DNA from: Pseudomonas caspiana | Lineage (GTDB): Bacteria; Pseudomonadota; Gammaproteobacteria; Pseudomonadales; Pseudomonadaceae | NCBI RefSeq assembly: GCF_002158995.1 | Contig: NZ_LOHF01000015.1 | Coordinates: 69,474-133,473 of the forward strand | Reading direction: 5' to 3' | Length of the DNA stretch: 64,000 nucleotides | Shown: in pieces, positions 7,180-17,469 of the stretch | Layout: each line of letters starts with the position of its first letter | How positions within the stretch are numbered: the first letter of the stretch is position 1 | Program-made: the position numbers and the translations under genes | The notes under the pieces: generated by a model | What the model saw: the letters and a program-made list of their open reading frames with translations, nothing else | Database searches by the model: none | What the model was told of the DNA's origin: nothing

Positions 7180-8939
7180 ACCGGGATCATCTCCCCAGGG
7201 CGCTTCAGGTATCGGGTGCGAATCGCATCGGCTGCCTTGAAAGCCAGTGCTGCGACAGTGCCGGTGGGGTTATAGCCAGGGTTCTGCGGGAAGGCCGAGG
7301 AGCCGACCACAAACAGATTCGGTACATCCCACACCTGCAGGTATTTGTTCACCGAGCTGGTCTTTGGGTCCGCGCCCATGATGAAGCCGCCAACGATGTG
7401 CGAGGACTGATACGGCGCGCTGTTCCAGTGCCCGGTCTGGGCGCTGTCGACCATTTGAATCGGGTTCATGCTCTTGGCGATTTCGTGGACCTTGCCCGTC
7501 ACATAGGCAGCCATTTTGCGATCGTTTTCCGGGAAGTCGAAGGTGATCCGCAGCAATGGTCGCCCCAGTGGGTCCTTGTAGGTCGGGTCCAGCGACAGGT
7601 AGTTGCCGCGGATCGAATAGCTGCTGGCTTCACAGCCGATGGACATGCTGTTGGCGTAGTTCTTGACGGTCGCCTGCTTCCATTGCGAGCCCCAGGTTGG
7701 CGTGCCGGGTGGCACCGGGCGCGATTCGATAGGCGCTGCGCCGATAGGGGTGACCCGAGTGCTGCCGCCGCCGACGAAACCCAGACCGGAGTGGTCGAAG
7801 TTGTCGTTGTTGAATTCGTCGATGCCCATGCCAATGGCACCGCCGCCGATGAATGGGTTGAAGTTCTTGTCATCGAAGAACAGACGCACGTTGTTGGCGG
7901 TCTGGTAAGCGTAATTACGGCCCGTGGTGCCGGTATTGGTCACCGGGTCGTAAGGCTTGCCGACTCCGGATAGCAGCATCAGGCGTACGTTTTCAAAGAT
8001 GAACGCGCTGATCACCACCAGCTCGGCAGGTTGCTCGAACTCTTCGCCATTGGCATCGACAAAGATGATCCCGGTGGCGCGCTTGCCAGTGCTGTCCATG
8101 GTCACGCGTAACACTTCACAATTGGTCTTGGCGGTGAAGTTCGGCTTGCGAATCAGGACCGGCAGTATCGTGGTGATAGCGCTGGCCTTGGAGTAGTTGG
8201 CACAACCGTAGTTGGTGCAGAAACCACAGAAAGTGCAGGCACCCATGGTCACGCCCAGCGAGTTGGTGTAAGCCCGGGAAACCAGCGCCGACGGCACCGG
8301 GAAGGGCTTATAGCCGAGGTTTCGGGCGGCCTCGGCAAACAGCGTTGGCGCGTAGGTCTGCTCGGTAGGCGGATTCGGATATTCTTCCGAGCGCGCACCT
8401 TCGAATGTGTTACCGCCTTCCTGAATCACGCCCTTGATGTTGCCTGCCTTGCCAGACACGCCGGCCAAGCGATCAAACTTGGTGTAGAACGGCTCCATCT
8501 CTTCCCAGTCCGTGCCCCAGTCCTGCAGGGTCAATTCGGCGGGCAGCTCTTTACCGTAACGCTCGGTCAGGTGGCTGTGCAGGCGGAATTCTTCAGGCTG
8601 AAAGCGAAAGGCAATGCCGGCCCAGTGGTTGCCCGCGCCGCCGGTGCCATTGCCGGGGTGAAAAGAACCCCAGCTGCGCATGGGCAAGGCTGTTTCCGTG
8701 ACGTTGTTGCGGATGGTGCAAGTGTTCTGCCTGGTGCGCAGCATCAGATCCTGACGGCGCGCATAGCGCAATTCGTCAGTGGCCGAAGCGATGTTGAAGT
8801 CGGCAGCGGTGTCACGCCACGGGCCGCGTTCGAAGCCCATCACGTTCAATCCTTCATCGGCCAATTCGTTGGCAATGATGGATCCGGCCCAGCCGAGTCC
8901 GACAACCACCACGTCGGTGGAAGGTAGTTTTCTAGCCAT
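7176..8939 (-). CDS. gluconate 2-dehydrogenase, FAD (GMC) subunit
   Basis: 587 residues, GMC oxidoreductase. The FAD dinucleotide motif VVVGLGWAGSIIANELADEG is at ~11-30, and the GMC C-terminus includes HIVGGFIMG and NPGYNPTGT. A cysteine cluster C235-x2-C238-x2-C241-x4-C246 (ACTFCGFCTNYGC) corresponds to the [3Fe-4S] site known in related FAD glucose and fructose dehydrogenases, which bridges FAD to the hemes. It has no own signal and is presumably carried out by the Tat-targeted small subunit (hitchhiker export). It converts D-gluconate to 2-keto-D-gluconate in the periplasm. It follows the small subunit by five bases. Confidence 0.9.
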   Translation of the reverse strand: MARKLPSTDVVVVGLGWAGSIIANELADEGLNVMGFERGPWRDTAADFNIASATDELRYARRQDLMLRTRQNTCTIRNNVTETALPMRSWGSFHPGNGTGGAGNHWAGIAFRFQPEEFRLHSHLTERYGKELPAELTLQDWGTDWEEMEPFYTKFDRLAGVSGKAGNIKGVIQEGGNTFEGARSEEYPNPPTEQTYAPTLFAEAARNLGYKPFPVPSALVSRAYTNSLGVTMGACTFCGFCTNYGCANYSKASAITTILPVLIRKPNFTAKTNCEVLRVTMDSTGKRATGIIFVDANGEEFEQPAELVVISAFIFENVRLMLLSGVGKPYDPVTNTGTTGRNYAYQTANNVRLFFDDKNFNPFIGGGAIGMGIDEFNNDNFDHSGLGFVGGGSTRVTPIGAAPIESRPVPPGTPTWGSQWKQATVKNYANSMSIGCEASSYSIRGNYLSLDPTYKDPLGRPLLRITFDFPENDRKMAAYVTGKVHEIAKSMNPIQMVDSAQTGHWNSAPYQSSHIVGGFIMGADPKTSSVNKYLQVWDVPNLFVVGSSAFPQNPGYNPTGTVAALAFKAADAIRTRYLKRPGEMIPV

Positions 8940-8944
8940 GACGA

Positions 8945-9694
8945 TTAACCCTTCTTCTGCCAGGCGGCGTTGCCGATGATGGAAATCGGTATGAGGTCGA
9001 GCTTCTGGTTGTGCCGCCCGATGTAGTCGCGGTAGTCATAGCGGGCACCGGGGAAGCCGATCATTTTCCACGACACCATGTCGCGGTTGCCGCCATAGAC
9101 CGGGTCAGCAAAGAAGCCTTCCATGGTGTTGCCCAGCACCTGCTGGAAGAACAGTTTCGCGTCGATGTCCTCCAGCTCGATGGTGCCTTTCTCCAGGCCG
9201 GTCAAAACCTTGTCCCGTTCTTCACCGTTGAGGGCGCTGAAGGTTTTCTGAAACTGCTTCTGGCAGTACCGGGTCAGGGCAGCAAGGCCCAGGCGATAAC
9301 GCTCACGGGGCACCAATGGCGATTGATCGCCCTGCATCGGCGTGCCTTTTTCAAAAGGGCCCTGCATGTACAGGCGATCAAAGGTCCCATATTCGCCCGC
9401 CAGTTGGCGGTCAATGAACACGGCGCAACCGGCGTCTTTACCGCTGACGCTCAGGTCGTCAGCCGGGATCAGGCGCTCGACAATGGCTTCGACTTCCCGG
9501 GCTTCGTCGGCGGTGAAAAATTGCCAGCCGGGGGTTTCGTAGTGCATCGGACCGTTGTGGTCAAAAGGCACCCATTGCGGTACGCCGGTCAGAGTGGCGG
9601 CCTTTGCGCTGGCAGCGGCACCGGCAGCCAGGGTGGTAGCGGAAGACACGAGAAGTTGGCGGCGGGTCAGGCCTTTGGGGGGTAGGTCAGGCAT
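8945..9694 (-). CDS. gluconate 2-dehydrogenase subunit 3 (Tat-targeted small subunit)
   Basis: 249 residues, Gluconate_2-dh3 family. A twin-arginine signal (LTRRQLLVSS, then an alanine-rich stretch ending ASAKA) sits at residues 9-32. The body has FFTADEAREVEAIVERLIPADD, typical of the family. This subunit is needed for maturation and Tat export of the flavoprotein. It is the first gene of the three-gene operon. Substrate naming follows the operon's similarity to Pseudomonas gluconate dehydrogenase. Confidence 0.9.
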   Translation of the reverse strand: MPDLPPKGLTRRQLLVSSATTLAAGAAASAKAATLTGVPQWVPFDHNGPMHYETPGWQFFTADEAREVEAIVERLIPADDLSVSGKDAGCAVFIDRQLAGEYGTFDRLYMQGPFEKGTPMQGDQSPLVPRERYRLGLAALTRYCQKQFQKTFSALNGEERDKVLTGLEKGTIELEDIDAKLFFQQVLGNTMEGFFADPVYGGNRDMVSWKMIGFPGARYDYRDYIGRHNQKLDLIPISIIGNAAWQKKG

Positions 9695-9768
9695 TCAGGG
9701 CTCCTGCGAACGCTTACGACAGGAGCGGGTCCCATCAGTAGCTGACGTATCGCGGTCAATACACGGTG

Positions 9769-9789
9769 TTTGTCCGGTGGAGGGACAAA
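9769..9789. promoter_or_regulatory. inverted repeat upstream of gluconate dehydrogenase operon
   Basis: TTTGTCC (9769-9775) and GGACAAA (9783-9789) are exact 7-base arms separated by seven bases, 75 bases before the small-subunit start. It is a possible operator. It lies in the 442-base divergent region 9695-10136 between this operon and the PBP2 gene, where I recognise no other element or gene. Confidence 0.4.
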
Positions 9790-10136
9790 TGAAAGCTCAC
9801 GTGAGGGTGTGACATTAGGTCTCTGGCAACGCCGCATGGACGTAGCGCATGCTGAGCAGGCAACAGCCAGTTTCCGAGATCATCTTTTCCGCACGTCCGC
9901 CATGATAGATATGTTGCCAAACGTTGCGCCGCACTCATTTCACAATGGACTGTTACGCTCAAAGTAATAATCCCCTGCTTGTTGCCTACCGTTCACGCTG
10001 ATCAGGCGAGACAAATCCTCACTGAACAGGCACTTCTTGGTATCGTGCGCACCCTGTCGCGTGCGGAAACATCTCCTCACATATTTTTGCTGTGCGACCA
10101 GCATCTGTATTAGCCATCTACCGAGAAGCTGTAGAA

Positions 10137-12026
10137 ATGCCCGATCCAATTCCTTTGAAGGATCACGAGAAAGATGCACGGTTGGTCAACAAGCGATTGA
10201 TTGCCTGCGCATTGCTCGTGGCTATCCTGAGCGCGTGCCTTGTTGCGCGGATGTATTTCCTGCAAGTCACCGAGTTCGCCTATCACTCGACTATTTCTGA
10301 AAATAACCGTGTGCACGTGCTGCCAATCGCACCTGAGCGCGGCCTGATTTACGACCGTAATGGTGTGGTGCTGGCGGATAACCGGCCCAGTTACAACATG
10401 ACGCTGACTCGCGAGAGGGCGGGGGATTGGCACAAGGTCATCGACGAAGTCATGGTGTTGCTCAAGCTGCCCGAGGAGGAGCGCATCCTCTTCGATAAAG
10501 ACCTAAAGCAAGTGCGCCACCCGTTTGAACCCGTGACATTGTTGTACGAGCTGACCGAAGAGCAGATCGCAGTGCTGGCAGTGAATCAGTACCTGTTACC
10601 GGGCATCGACGTCGAGCCGCAATTCGTCCGGCATTACCCGTTGGGCGCGCACTTTGCCCACTCCATTGGTTACGTAGGACGGATCAACGAGAAGGAAGCC
10701 AAGCAGCTGGACTCCGTTGAGTATCGCGGCACTCAATCCATCGGCAAGACCGGTATCGAGCGTTTCTACGAGTCGGAGTTGCATGGCAAGGTCGGTTACG
10801 AAGAAGTCGAGACCAACGCCCAGGGGCGTGTGCTGCGGGTGCTCAAACACACCGACCCGACACCCGGCAAGAACATCACCCTGAGCCTGGATATCCATTT
10901 GCAGGAAGCTGCCGAAGCTGCACTGGGTGATCGACGTGGTTCTGTGGTGGCGCTCGACCCTGCGACCGGTCAGGTGCTGGCGATGGTCAGCAAACCGAGC
11001 TTCGATCCCAACCTGTTTGTGACCGGGATCAGCTTCAAGGAGTACGCAGCGCTGCGTGATTCCATCGACCGTCCATTGTTCAACCGGGTTCTGCGTGGTC
11101 TTTATGCGCCGGGCTCGACCATCAAACCCGAAGTGGCAATTGCCGGTCTCGACAGCGGTGTCGTGAACGCCTCGACCAAAGTCTTCGATCCGGGTTATTT
11201 CCAGCTGCCGGATTTTGATCACAAATACCGCAACTGGAACCACAGCGGCGATGGCTGGGTGGATATGGACGCAGCGATCATGCGGTCCAACGACACGTAC
11301 TTTTACACGTTGGCACACAAGCTGGGCATCGACCGCATGTACGACTACATGAGCATGTTCGGACTGGGCCAGAAGGTCTCGCTGGACATGTTCGAAGAGT
11401 CGGCGGGGTTGATGCCGTCGCGTCAGTGGAAGCGTGCAACGCGTCGGCAGGCATGGTTTCCGGGGGAAACCGTGATTCTGGGTATCGGCCAGGGCTACAT
11501 GCAGGTCACGCCGTTGCAATTGGCTCAAGCCACTTCATTGATCGCCAACAAGGGTGTGTGGGTGCGACCGCATCTGGCCATGGAGGTCGGCGGCAGCGCT
11601 CCGGTGGACGAGCATCCGATGCCGAACATCGTGCTGCATGATCCCAACGAGTGGAATCAGGTCAACATCGGCATGCAGATGGTCATGCACGATCCGCGCG
11701 GCATCGCCCGTGCGGCGGCGCAGGGCGCGCAGTACCGTATCGCGGGTAAGAGCGGCACGGCACAGGTGGTCGCGATCAAGCAGGGTGAGCGTTACGACCG
11801 TGCCAAAACCCTCGAACGCCACCGTGATAACGCCTTGTTCGTCGGCTTTGCCCCGGCCGATCATCCCAAGATCGTAGTGGCGGTCATGATCGAGAACGGC
11901 GAGGCGGGCGGCCGTGTCGCAGGTCCCGTCGTCAGGGAAATTCTTGATGCGTGGCTGCTGGACAAAGACGGCAAGCTCAAACCGCAATATGCGGCACCCG
12001 CCAAACCGGTTGAGCCGCACGTCTAG
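10137..12026 (+). CDS. mrdA: penicillin-binding protein 2 (second, non-rod-operon copy)
   Basis: 629 residues, class B PBP2 (transpeptidase of lateral wall synthesis). After a short cytoplasmic start (MPDPIPLKDHEKDARLVNKR) comes one membrane helix (~residues 20-42), the PBP dimer domain (GLIYDRNGVVLADNRPSYN), then the transpeptidase domain. Active-site motifs are intact: S327-TIK, S384-ND and K538-SGT. The start at 10137 matches family N-termini; a GTG 45 bases upstream extends the frame without homology. No rodA, rlpA or lytic transglycosylase gene is adjacent, so this is likely a paralogue of the elongasome PBP2 rather than the rod-operon copy. The periplasm-facing enzyme should bind beta-lactams such as mecillinam. 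Confidence 0.9.
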   Translation: MPDPIPLKDHEKDARLVNKRLIACALLVAILSACLVARMYFLQVTEFAYHSTISENNRVHVLPIAPERGLIYDRNGVVLADNRPSYNMTLTRERAGDWHKVIDEVMVLLKLPEEERILFDKDLKQVRHPFEPVTLLYELTEEQIAVLAVNQYLLPGIDVEPQFVRHYPLGAHFAHSIGYVGRINEKEAKQLDSVEYRGTQSIGKTGIERFYESELHGKVGYEEVETNAQGRVLRVLKHTDPTPGKNITLSLDIHLQEAAEAALGDRRGSVVALDPATGQVLAMVSKPSFDPNLFVTGISFKEYAALRDSIDRPLFNRVLRGLYAPGSTIKPEVAIAGLDSGVVNASTKVFDPGYFQLPDFDHKYRNWNHSGDGWVDMDAAIMRSNDTYFYTLAHKLGIDRMYDYMSMFGLGQKVSLDMFEESAGLMPSRQWKRATRRQAWFPGETVILGIGQGYMQVTPLQLAQATSLIANKGVWVRPHLAMEVGGSAPVDEHPMPNIVLHDPNEWNQVNIGMQMVMHDPRGIARAAAQGAQYRIAGKSGTAQVVAIKQGERYDRAKTLERHRDNALFVGFAPADHPKIVVAVMIENGEAGGRVAGPVVREILDAWLLDKDGKLKPQYAAPAKPVEPHV

Positions 12027-12040
12027 GTATTGCGGTTTTA

Positions 12041-12129
12041 TGTGGGAGCCGAGCTTGCTCGCGATAAGGCTGGACGCTATCTATCGGATCACTTTGTTGC
12101 TTTCATCGCGAGCGAGCTCAGCTCCCACA
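12041..12129. repeat. REP-type inverted repeat, family A
   Basis: TGTGGGAGCCGAGCTTGCTC at the left is mirrored at the right by GAGCGAGCTCAGCTCCCACA. It lies 14 bases after the PBP2 stop and may act as a transcription attenuator or mRNA end. Confidence 0.9.
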
Positions 12130-12488
12130 TAGACCGTGCAATTGCGTACGCCCCGCCGGTCCTAAGGTCGAAGGCAAACGAGCAAGCTTGCAGGCAAACA
12201 TAAAATCTCCCGCAGGTGGGTGATTGGCTGTTGAGGCGAGTGGGCGGCAATTCGATTGGCCCGCGAAAGCGGTCGGGCTAAACCTGGTGAACCACATGTA
12301 TAGGTTTCAGGCTGGTGTTTTCAGGCAATGATGATTGTGTCGGAGCGAAGGCTTTACATGGAATCTGCGTTTCACTGATCGACCTGTGTCAGATCAAAGG
12401 CTGAACTGTGAGCCACACAGTCGGTCGATCATTGATGCGTGCCAAGCCACTGGCTACGTTTTCCACCTGTCTCGACAAGGAAACCAGC
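12130..12488. other. intergenic region before poxB
   Basis: This 359-base stretch holds no convincing gene. It should contain the poxB promoter, but I cannot name a -35/-10 pair with confidence. Short open frames here (for example one beginning at 12408) lack family support. Confidence 0.5.
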
Positions 12489-14207
12489 ATGTCCAAAACC
12501 ATTGCCGATCACCTCGCTCAAACCCTCGCCAGTGCTGGCGTCGATCGTATCTGGGGGGTGAGCGGCGACAGCCTCAATGGCCTGACCGATAGCCTGGAAA
12601 GAATCGACTCGATCCGGTGGATGCACACTCGCCACGAGGAAGTTGCAGCCTTCGCCGCCGGTGCTGAAGCGGCAAGCACTGGGAAACTTGCGGTCTGCGC
12701 GGGTAGCTGCGGGCCGGGTAACCTGCACTTGATCAATGGCCTTTACGACTGCCATCGCAATCAGGTCCCGGTATTGGCGATTGCCGCGCATATTCCTTCT
12801 TCTGAAGTAGGCCTGGGCTATTTTCAGGAAACCCATCCTCAAGAGCTGTTCAAGGAGTGCAGTCACTTCGTCGAACTGGTCAGCACGCCTGAACAGTTTC
12901 CTCGAGTGCTTGAACGTGCCATGCGCGCAGCGATTGGTCAGCGTGGCGTTGCCGTCATCGTGTTACCGGGGGACGTCGCACTGAGCGATGCCCCGGACGC
13001 ACTGGCCAAGTGGGTCGCTACTGCGCCACCGACGGTCACCCCAAGCGAGCCAGACATTCAGCAACTGGCCGATATCCTCAATGAATCCAAGGCAATCACA
13101 TTGCTCTGCGGCGCGGGTTGCGCCGGCGCCCACGACGAAATGGTGGCATTGGCCGATCGCCTCGGAGCGCCGGTGGTGCATGCCTTGCGCGGCAAGCAGT
13201 ACGTCGAATACGACAATCCGTTCGATGTCGGGATGACCGGGTTGATCGGCTTTAGCTCTGGTTATCACGCGATGCTGTCCTGCGACACACTGGTGATACT
13301 GGGCAGTAATTTTCCGTATCGGAACTTCTACCCGACGGACGCTAAAATCGTCCAGATCGATATCGACCCCACTGCTCTGGGTCGACGCACGCCGATTGCG
13401 TTGGGGCTGACTGGTGGCGTGAAGGAAACGCTCGCAGCGCTGCTGCCCAAACTGGATCGCCATGAGGATCGCCGCTTCCTCGACAAAGCGCTCAAGCATT
13501 ACGCCAAGGCGCGCGAAGGGCTGGACGACCTGGCCACACCATCGTCGCCCGGCAACCCGATCCATCCGCAGTATTTGACCCGTCTGATTGATGAGCAAGC
13601 TGATGACGACGCTATCTTCAGCGTTGATGTCGGCACGCCAACCCTGTGGGCAGCGCGCTATCTGCACATGAACGGTAAGCGCAGCCTGCTGGGGTCGTTC
13701 AACCACGGCTCTATGGCCAACGCCATGCCTCAAGCGTTGGGGGCGAAAGCTGCGCATCCGGATCGCCAGGTGATTTCCCTGTGCGGCGATGGCGGGCTAT
13801 CGATGCTGATGGGGGATTTGCTCAGCGTGCGCCAGCTGGACCTGCCGATCAAAATGGTGGTCTTCAACAACAGTTCGCTGGGTTTCGTGGACATGGAGAT
13901 GAAAGCCAGCGGCTACGTGCCCCACGGCACTGATCTGTATGAGACCAACTTCGCCGGTATCGCCTTGGGTGCAGGCATTCTGGGTATTCGGGTGGAAAGC
14001 GCCGAAGAGTTGCCCGCAGCATTGCGCAAGGCATTCGATCACCCCGGACCGGTTTTGGTAGATGTCGTCACCGCCAAACAGGAGCTGGGTATCCCGCCAA
14101 AAATCAAACTGGCCCAGGCCAAAGGCTTCAGCCTGTACATGATGCGCGCGGTATTAAGCGGGCGTGGGGATGAGGTGTTTGAATTGGTGAAGACTAACTT
14201 GAGGTAA
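12489..14207 (+). CDS. poxB: pyruvate dehydrogenase (ubiquinone), pyruvate oxidase
   Basis: 572 residues, exactly the length of E. coli PoxB. It uses TPP, FAD and Mg and oxidises pyruvate to acetate and CO2, giving electrons to ubiquinone at the inner membrane. The catalytic glutamate is in [15 protein letters not shown], the TPP/Mg motif is [20 protein letters not shown] followed by FNNSSLGFV, and the C-terminal segment [16 protein letters not shown], which in E. coli forms the lipid-activated membrane anchor, is conserved. The ATG at 12489 has AAGGA just upstream; the frame is open 27 codons further but without homology. It is monocistronic, and in other bacteria it is controlled by RpoS in stationary phase. 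Confidence 0.95.
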   Translation: MSKTIADHLAQTLASAGVDRIWGVSGDSLNGLTDSLERIDSIRWMHTRHEEVAAFAAGAEAASTGKLAVCAGSCGPGNLHLINGLYDCHRNQVPVLAIAAHIPSSEVGLGYFQETHPQELFKECSHFVELVSTPEQFPRVLERAMRAAIGQRGVAVIVLPGDVALSDAPDALAKWVATAPPTVTPSEPDIQQLADILNESKAITLLCGAGCAGAHDEMVALADRLGAPVVHALRGKQYVEYDNPFDVGMTGLIGFSSGYHAMLSCDTLVILGSNFPYRNFYPTDAKIVQIDIDPTALGRRTPIALGLTGGVKETLAALLPKLDRHEDRRFLDKALKHYAKAREGLDDLATPSSPGNPIHPQYLTRLIDEQADDDAIFSVDVGTPTLWAARYLHMNGKRSLLGSFNHGSMANAMPQALGAKAAHPDRQVISLCGDGGLSMLMGDLLSVRQLDLPIKMVVFNNSSLGFVDMEMKASGYVPHGTDLYETNFAGIALGAGILGIRVESAEELPAALRKAFDHPGPVLVDVVTAKQELGIPPKIKLAQAKGFSLYMMRAVLSGRGDEVFELVKTNLR

Positions 14208-14245
14208 TCCTGCCTTGCGGCAGCTGTCGTGCATCAAGCCCGGAT

Positions 14246-14337
14246 TGTAGGAGCGCACGAGCACTGCGAGGCCGCGATAGCGGAATATCAGAAAAACCGC
14301 TATCGCTGGCCTCGTAACCTCGGTGAGGCTCCTGCAG
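14246..14337. repeat. REP-type inverted repeat, family B
   Basis: TGTAGGAGCGCACGAGCACT and GCGAGGCCGCGATAGCGG on the left are mirrored by CCGCTATCGCTGGCCTCG ... GGCTCCTGCA on the right. Relatives: 19976, 34796 and 47414. The rest of the 438-base gap 14208-14645 is AT-rich and holds a 6-bp hairpin (GCTGTT/AACAGC, 14588-14605) shortly before the chemoreceptor gene; I found no sigma-28 promoter there. Confidence 0.88.
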
Positions 14338-14645
14338 ATTGTGTTCAATCTGGAAGACTGCGTCACCTACCAGAGGTTACGTAGGCGCCGACTTCATGTT
14401 GTCGATCCACTAATATCTGTCACCTTCGGCAGAGTGTGTGAAATCTTTAGGCCTTAAAATCCATTATATGTAACCATTCATCGCGCACTAACTTGTCATA
14501 CGTCCGACTATTTGGATCCAATAAATATATTTCTCCCGGCCACTATCCTTTTACACAAAGAGCCAGTACAAACGCCGCAATGTGTTCGCTGTTTCAGTGA
14601 ACAGCTGTGCGCCGTAGTAACTCTTTTGTAATGGAAGTATCCGTA

Positions 14646-16538
14646 ATGATGAAAAGTCTGGGTTTCAGCAGAAAGATTCTGCTCGCCGCCGCGTTGGTGG
14701 TCGTTGTCGCATTTACCTGTTTTATTGTCGTTAACGATTATCGACAACGTCAGACTTTGAAATCCAATGTCTTTGCTGAACTTCAACAGCTCGGTGGCTT
14801 GACCACCCAGAACATTCAGACCTGGCTAGACAGCCGCACGCAGCTATTGCAATCCATGGCGCAGCGGGTCGCTGCGGACGGCAAAGCGATTCCTGATCTG
14901 CAACGCTCCATTGGCATTCCTGCTTACACCGATAACTTCCAGCTCAGTTATTTCGGCGGCACAGACGGGGTAATGTTTTCGGTGCCTGCGGGTAACCGTG
15001 CAGCGGATTATGATCCGCGTGCGCGTGGCTGGTACAAGGCCGCGCAAAATGCGCCTGGCACTGTTGTGACTGAACCGTACATTGCGGCTTCCTCGGGCAA
15101 GTTGGTCGTGACACTGGCAGCACCGGTCAAGTACCAGAACCAGTTCATTGGCGTTGCCGGTGCTGATATTTCCCTCGACAGTATTACCAAGACCATCAAC
15201 TCGCTGAACTTCGGTGGTCATGGTTATGCATTCATTGTCAGCGGTGATGGCAAGATTCTGATTCACCCGGACAGCAAGCTGATTCTGAAAAACATCAGCG
15301 AAGCCTATCCCGCTGATACACCGAAAATCGCCGCAGGTGTGAGCGAAATCAACTCTGCCGGCAAAGCAGAAATCATGTCGCTGACCAAAGTAGAAGGTGT
15401 TTCCTCGGCTAATTGGTACGTTGCGCTGGTACTGGATCAGGATGCGGCCTACGCAATGCTCGGCGAATTCCGCACCTCGGCTATTACCGCCATGGTCATT
15501 TCTGTGGTGATCATCATTGTGTTGCTGGGCATGCTGATCAGCGTCCTGATGCAACCGCTGCATCAAATGGGACGCGCCATGCGTGACATCGCAGACGGTG
15601 ACGGCGACCTGACCAAGCGTCTGGCCATCACCTCCCAGGATGAGTTCGGTGAGTTGGCGCAGTCGTTCAACCGTTTTGTCGAGCGTATTCACGGCTCTAT
15701 TCGCGAGGTGGCCTCAACGGCCGGTCAGTTGGGCGATGTGGCGATGCGTGTGGTGAAAGCCTCCAACTCGTCCATGACCAATTCCGACCAGCAGGCCAAC
15801 CGCACCGAAAGTGTCGCTGCGGCTATCAACGAGTTGGGTGCTGCGGCACAGGAGATTGCCCAGAACGCTGCACGCACTTCTCAGCAGTCTGCCGATGCCA
15901 GCCAGTTGGCCAGTGATGGTCAGCAAGTCGTGCAGCAGACGATCAACGCGATGAACGAGCTGTCGACGAAGATCAGCGAATCCTGCGCCAATATCGAGAA
16001 CCTCAACGGCAAGACCGTCAACATCGGTCAGATTCTGGAAGTGATCACCAGCATTTCCCAGCAAACCAACCTGCTGGCCCTTAATGCGGCGATTGAAGCT
16101 GCACGTGCAGGCGAGGCCGGGCGTGGTTTCGCGGTAGTGGCTGATGAGGTTCGCAACCTGGCGCACCGCACTCAGGATTCGGCGCAGCAAGTGCAGAAGA
16201 TGATCGAGGAACTGCAGGTCGGCGCACGTGAGGCAGTGGTCACCATGACCGAAAGCCAGCGTCAGAGCGAAAGCAGTGTGACTGTCGCCAATCAGGCGGG
16301 GGAGCGGTTGAGCAGCGTGACTCGCCGTATCGATGAAATCAACGACATGAACCAGTCGGTAGCGGCTGCGACTGAAGAGCAAACAGCAGTCGTGGAATCT
16401 ATCAATGTCGACATTACGCAGATCAACACGCTTAACCAGGAGGGCGTCGATAACCTGAAGCTGACGCTGGATGCTTGTTCGTATCTGGAAGAGCAGGCTG
16501 CGCGTTTGCAGCATCTGGTGGGCACTTTCAGAATTTGA
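14646..16538 (+). CDS. methyl-accepting chemotaxis protein, PctA/B/C-like dCache amino-acid receptor
   Basis: 631 residues. TM1 is at ~12-31, a periplasmic double-Cache domain spans ~35-275, TM2 is at ~280-302, then HAMP ([18 protein letters not shown]) and the cytoplasmic signalling tip ([20 protein letters not shown]). The domain closely follows P. aeruginosa PctA/PctB: the ligand segment [12 protein letters not shown] keeps the Arg, Trp and Tyr that bind the amino acid carboxylate and amine, and GVAGADISL keeps the later aspartate. In the segment EPYIA, an alanine stands where PctA, as I recall it, has aspartate (EPYVD), so specificity may differ. The ATG at 14646 has GGAAG eight bases upstream. 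It mediates taxis, probably to L-amino acids or related compounds. Confidence 0.92.
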   Translation: MMKSLGFSRKILLAAALVVVVAFTCFIVVNDYRQRQTLKSNVFAELQQLGGLTTQNIQTWLDSRTQLLQSMAQRVAADGKAIPDLQRSIGIPAYTDNFQLSYFGGTDGVMFSVPAGNRAADYDPRARGWYKAAQNAPGTVVTEPYIAASSGKLVVTLAAPVKYQNQFIGVAGADISLDSITKTINSLNFGGHGYAFIVSGDGKILIHPDSKLILKNISEAYPADTPKIAAGVSEINSAGKAEIMSLTKVEGVSSANWYVALVLDQDAAYAMLGEFRTSAITAMVISVVIIIVLLGMLISVLMQPLHQMGRAMRDIADGDGDLTKRLAITSQDEFGELAQSFNRFVERIHGSIREVASTAGQLGDVAMRVVKASNSSMTNSDQQANRTESVAAAINELGAAAQEIAQNAARTSQQSADASQLASDGQQVVQQTINAMNELSTKISESCANIENLNGKTVNIGQILEVITSISQQTNLLALNAAIEAARAGEAGRGFAVVADEVRNLAHRTQDSAQQVQKMIEELQVGAREAVVTMTESQRQSESSVTVANQAGERLSSVTRRIDEINDMNQSVAAATEEQTAVVESINVDITQINTLNQEGVDNLKLTLDACSYLEEQAARLQHLVGTFRI

Positions 16539-16564
16539 TCTGATTGTTGATTACCGCTAATACC

Positions 16565-16592
16565 GCAGGACCGGCTAAAGTCGGCCCTGCAG
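16565..16592. repeat. short palindromic repeat, family C
   Basis: GCAGGACCGGCTAAAGTCGG followed by CCCTGCAG is a near-perfect palindrome between the convergent chemoreceptor and DUF4124 genes. It may serve as a terminator in both directions. Confidence 0.8.
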
Positions 16593-16629
16593 GTCGACGT
16601 TCAGGTGCAGGGCGTAGGCTGAAGGTAGG

Positions 16630-17031
16630 TTACTTGCCTGTCTTGACCGACTGCCCACCTGAAGGGTCAAAGCACTGGCTGTCATACCGAGGACTCTCGC
16701 ACAGCGATTTCGCGGTCGGTGGAGGCGGGCGGGTTTTTTGGTATTGCTTGTAACTTTCCGTCTCATAGACCGTGAACTTCGCACGCCCGCTGACTTTCAG
16801 AACTTCAGTGGCTTTCAGGTTGATCTTGTGCGCGTGATCAACCGGCTCACCCTGGCGCAACATCTTGGGTGGGCCTGGTCTTTGTAAAGAGGTTTGGGCG
16901 TTGCTTTCGTCGCAAGGAACTGACGCGAAGCTGACGGAGCCCTGAGGCGATATGCATTTGAATATTTCGCTGCGAGCGGTGCCGCTTGCAAGCAGGGCGG
17001 TGATGGCTATCACCAGTGAAGGCCATTTCAT
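16630..17031 (-). CDS. DUF4124-type exported protein
   Basis: 133 residues. A signal peptide (MKWPSLVIAITALLASGTAR) is followed at once by the DUF4124 signature EIFKCISPQGSVSFASVPC, which in this family has a conserved cysteine pair (FKC ... VPC). Two more cysteines near the C-terminus (SLCESPRYDSQC) suggest a second disulfide. The start at 17029-17031 has GGAG seven bases upstream; an upstream in-frame start is not supported. It is predicted periplasmic with unknown function. Confidence 0.75.
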   Translation of the reverse strand: MKWPSLVIAITALLASGTARSEIFKCISPQGSVSFASVPCDESNAQTSLQRPGPPKMLRQGEPVDHAHKINLKATEVLKVSGRAKFTVYETESYKQYQKTRPPPPTAKSLCESPRYDSQCFDPSGGQSVKTGK

Positions 17032-17114
17032 GAACTGTCTCCGTGGATGGCGCAAAGCTACCACTGGCGCCGTGCAAGCCCCAGATATTTTTGCGCTGTC
17101 ACCACGGCAGGGTT

Positions 17115-17465
17115 TCAAACTTGAGGGTTTTTTCGGCTGTCACTAAGGAACACTTGCAGCGATTTGGCCATGCTGTTCAGTTGTGCTTCCAAGGCTTCAA
17201 TCTGTTTTCGATCAAAGGTGTTGAGTGGCAGATCGGCACTGAAGCGCGCTTGTGGTTCTGAAATGGTCAGAGGCTGGGTCGAGAAGCCCAATGCCTCCCT
17301 CAATAAGCCATTGATCAAGGTCTGATAGCCGATACCCTGACTATCTGCACGCTCCCTCGCAGCTTGAAGCACGATATCGTCCAGCATGATGGTAATTCGG
17401 CTTTTGCCTTTGCTTGCTGCGACTGCTCCGCGTTTTGCATTGGAGAAATCATATTGGTCTTTCAT
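17115..17465 (-). CDS. brnA: BrnA-like antitoxin (ribbon-helix-helix)
   Basis: 116 residues. The segment RITIMLDDIVLQAARERADS then QGIGYQTLINGLLREALG matches the BrnA/DUF4415 DNA-binding pattern (R-I-x-L-x-L-D ... G-x-GYQT-x-IN-x-LLR). It lies four bases after the BrnT gene, the canonical toxin-first order. BrnA neutralises BrnT and represses the shared promoter as a BrnT-BrnA complex. The C-terminal ~45 residues (ending in a likely amphipathic helix with QIEALEAQLNSMAKSLQ) are longer than in the typical family member. Confidence 0.75.
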   Translation of the reverse strand: MKDQYDFSNAKRGAVAASKGKSRITIMLDDIVLQAARERADSQGIGYQTLINGLLREALGFSTQPLTISEPQARFSADLPLNTFDRKQIEALEAQLNSMAKSLQVFLSDSRKNPQV

Positions 17466-17469
17466 TGGA

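Noticed and set aside
14844-15692. 282-codon frame opposite the chemoreceptor
   Set aside because: Antisense shadow of high-GC coding sequence.
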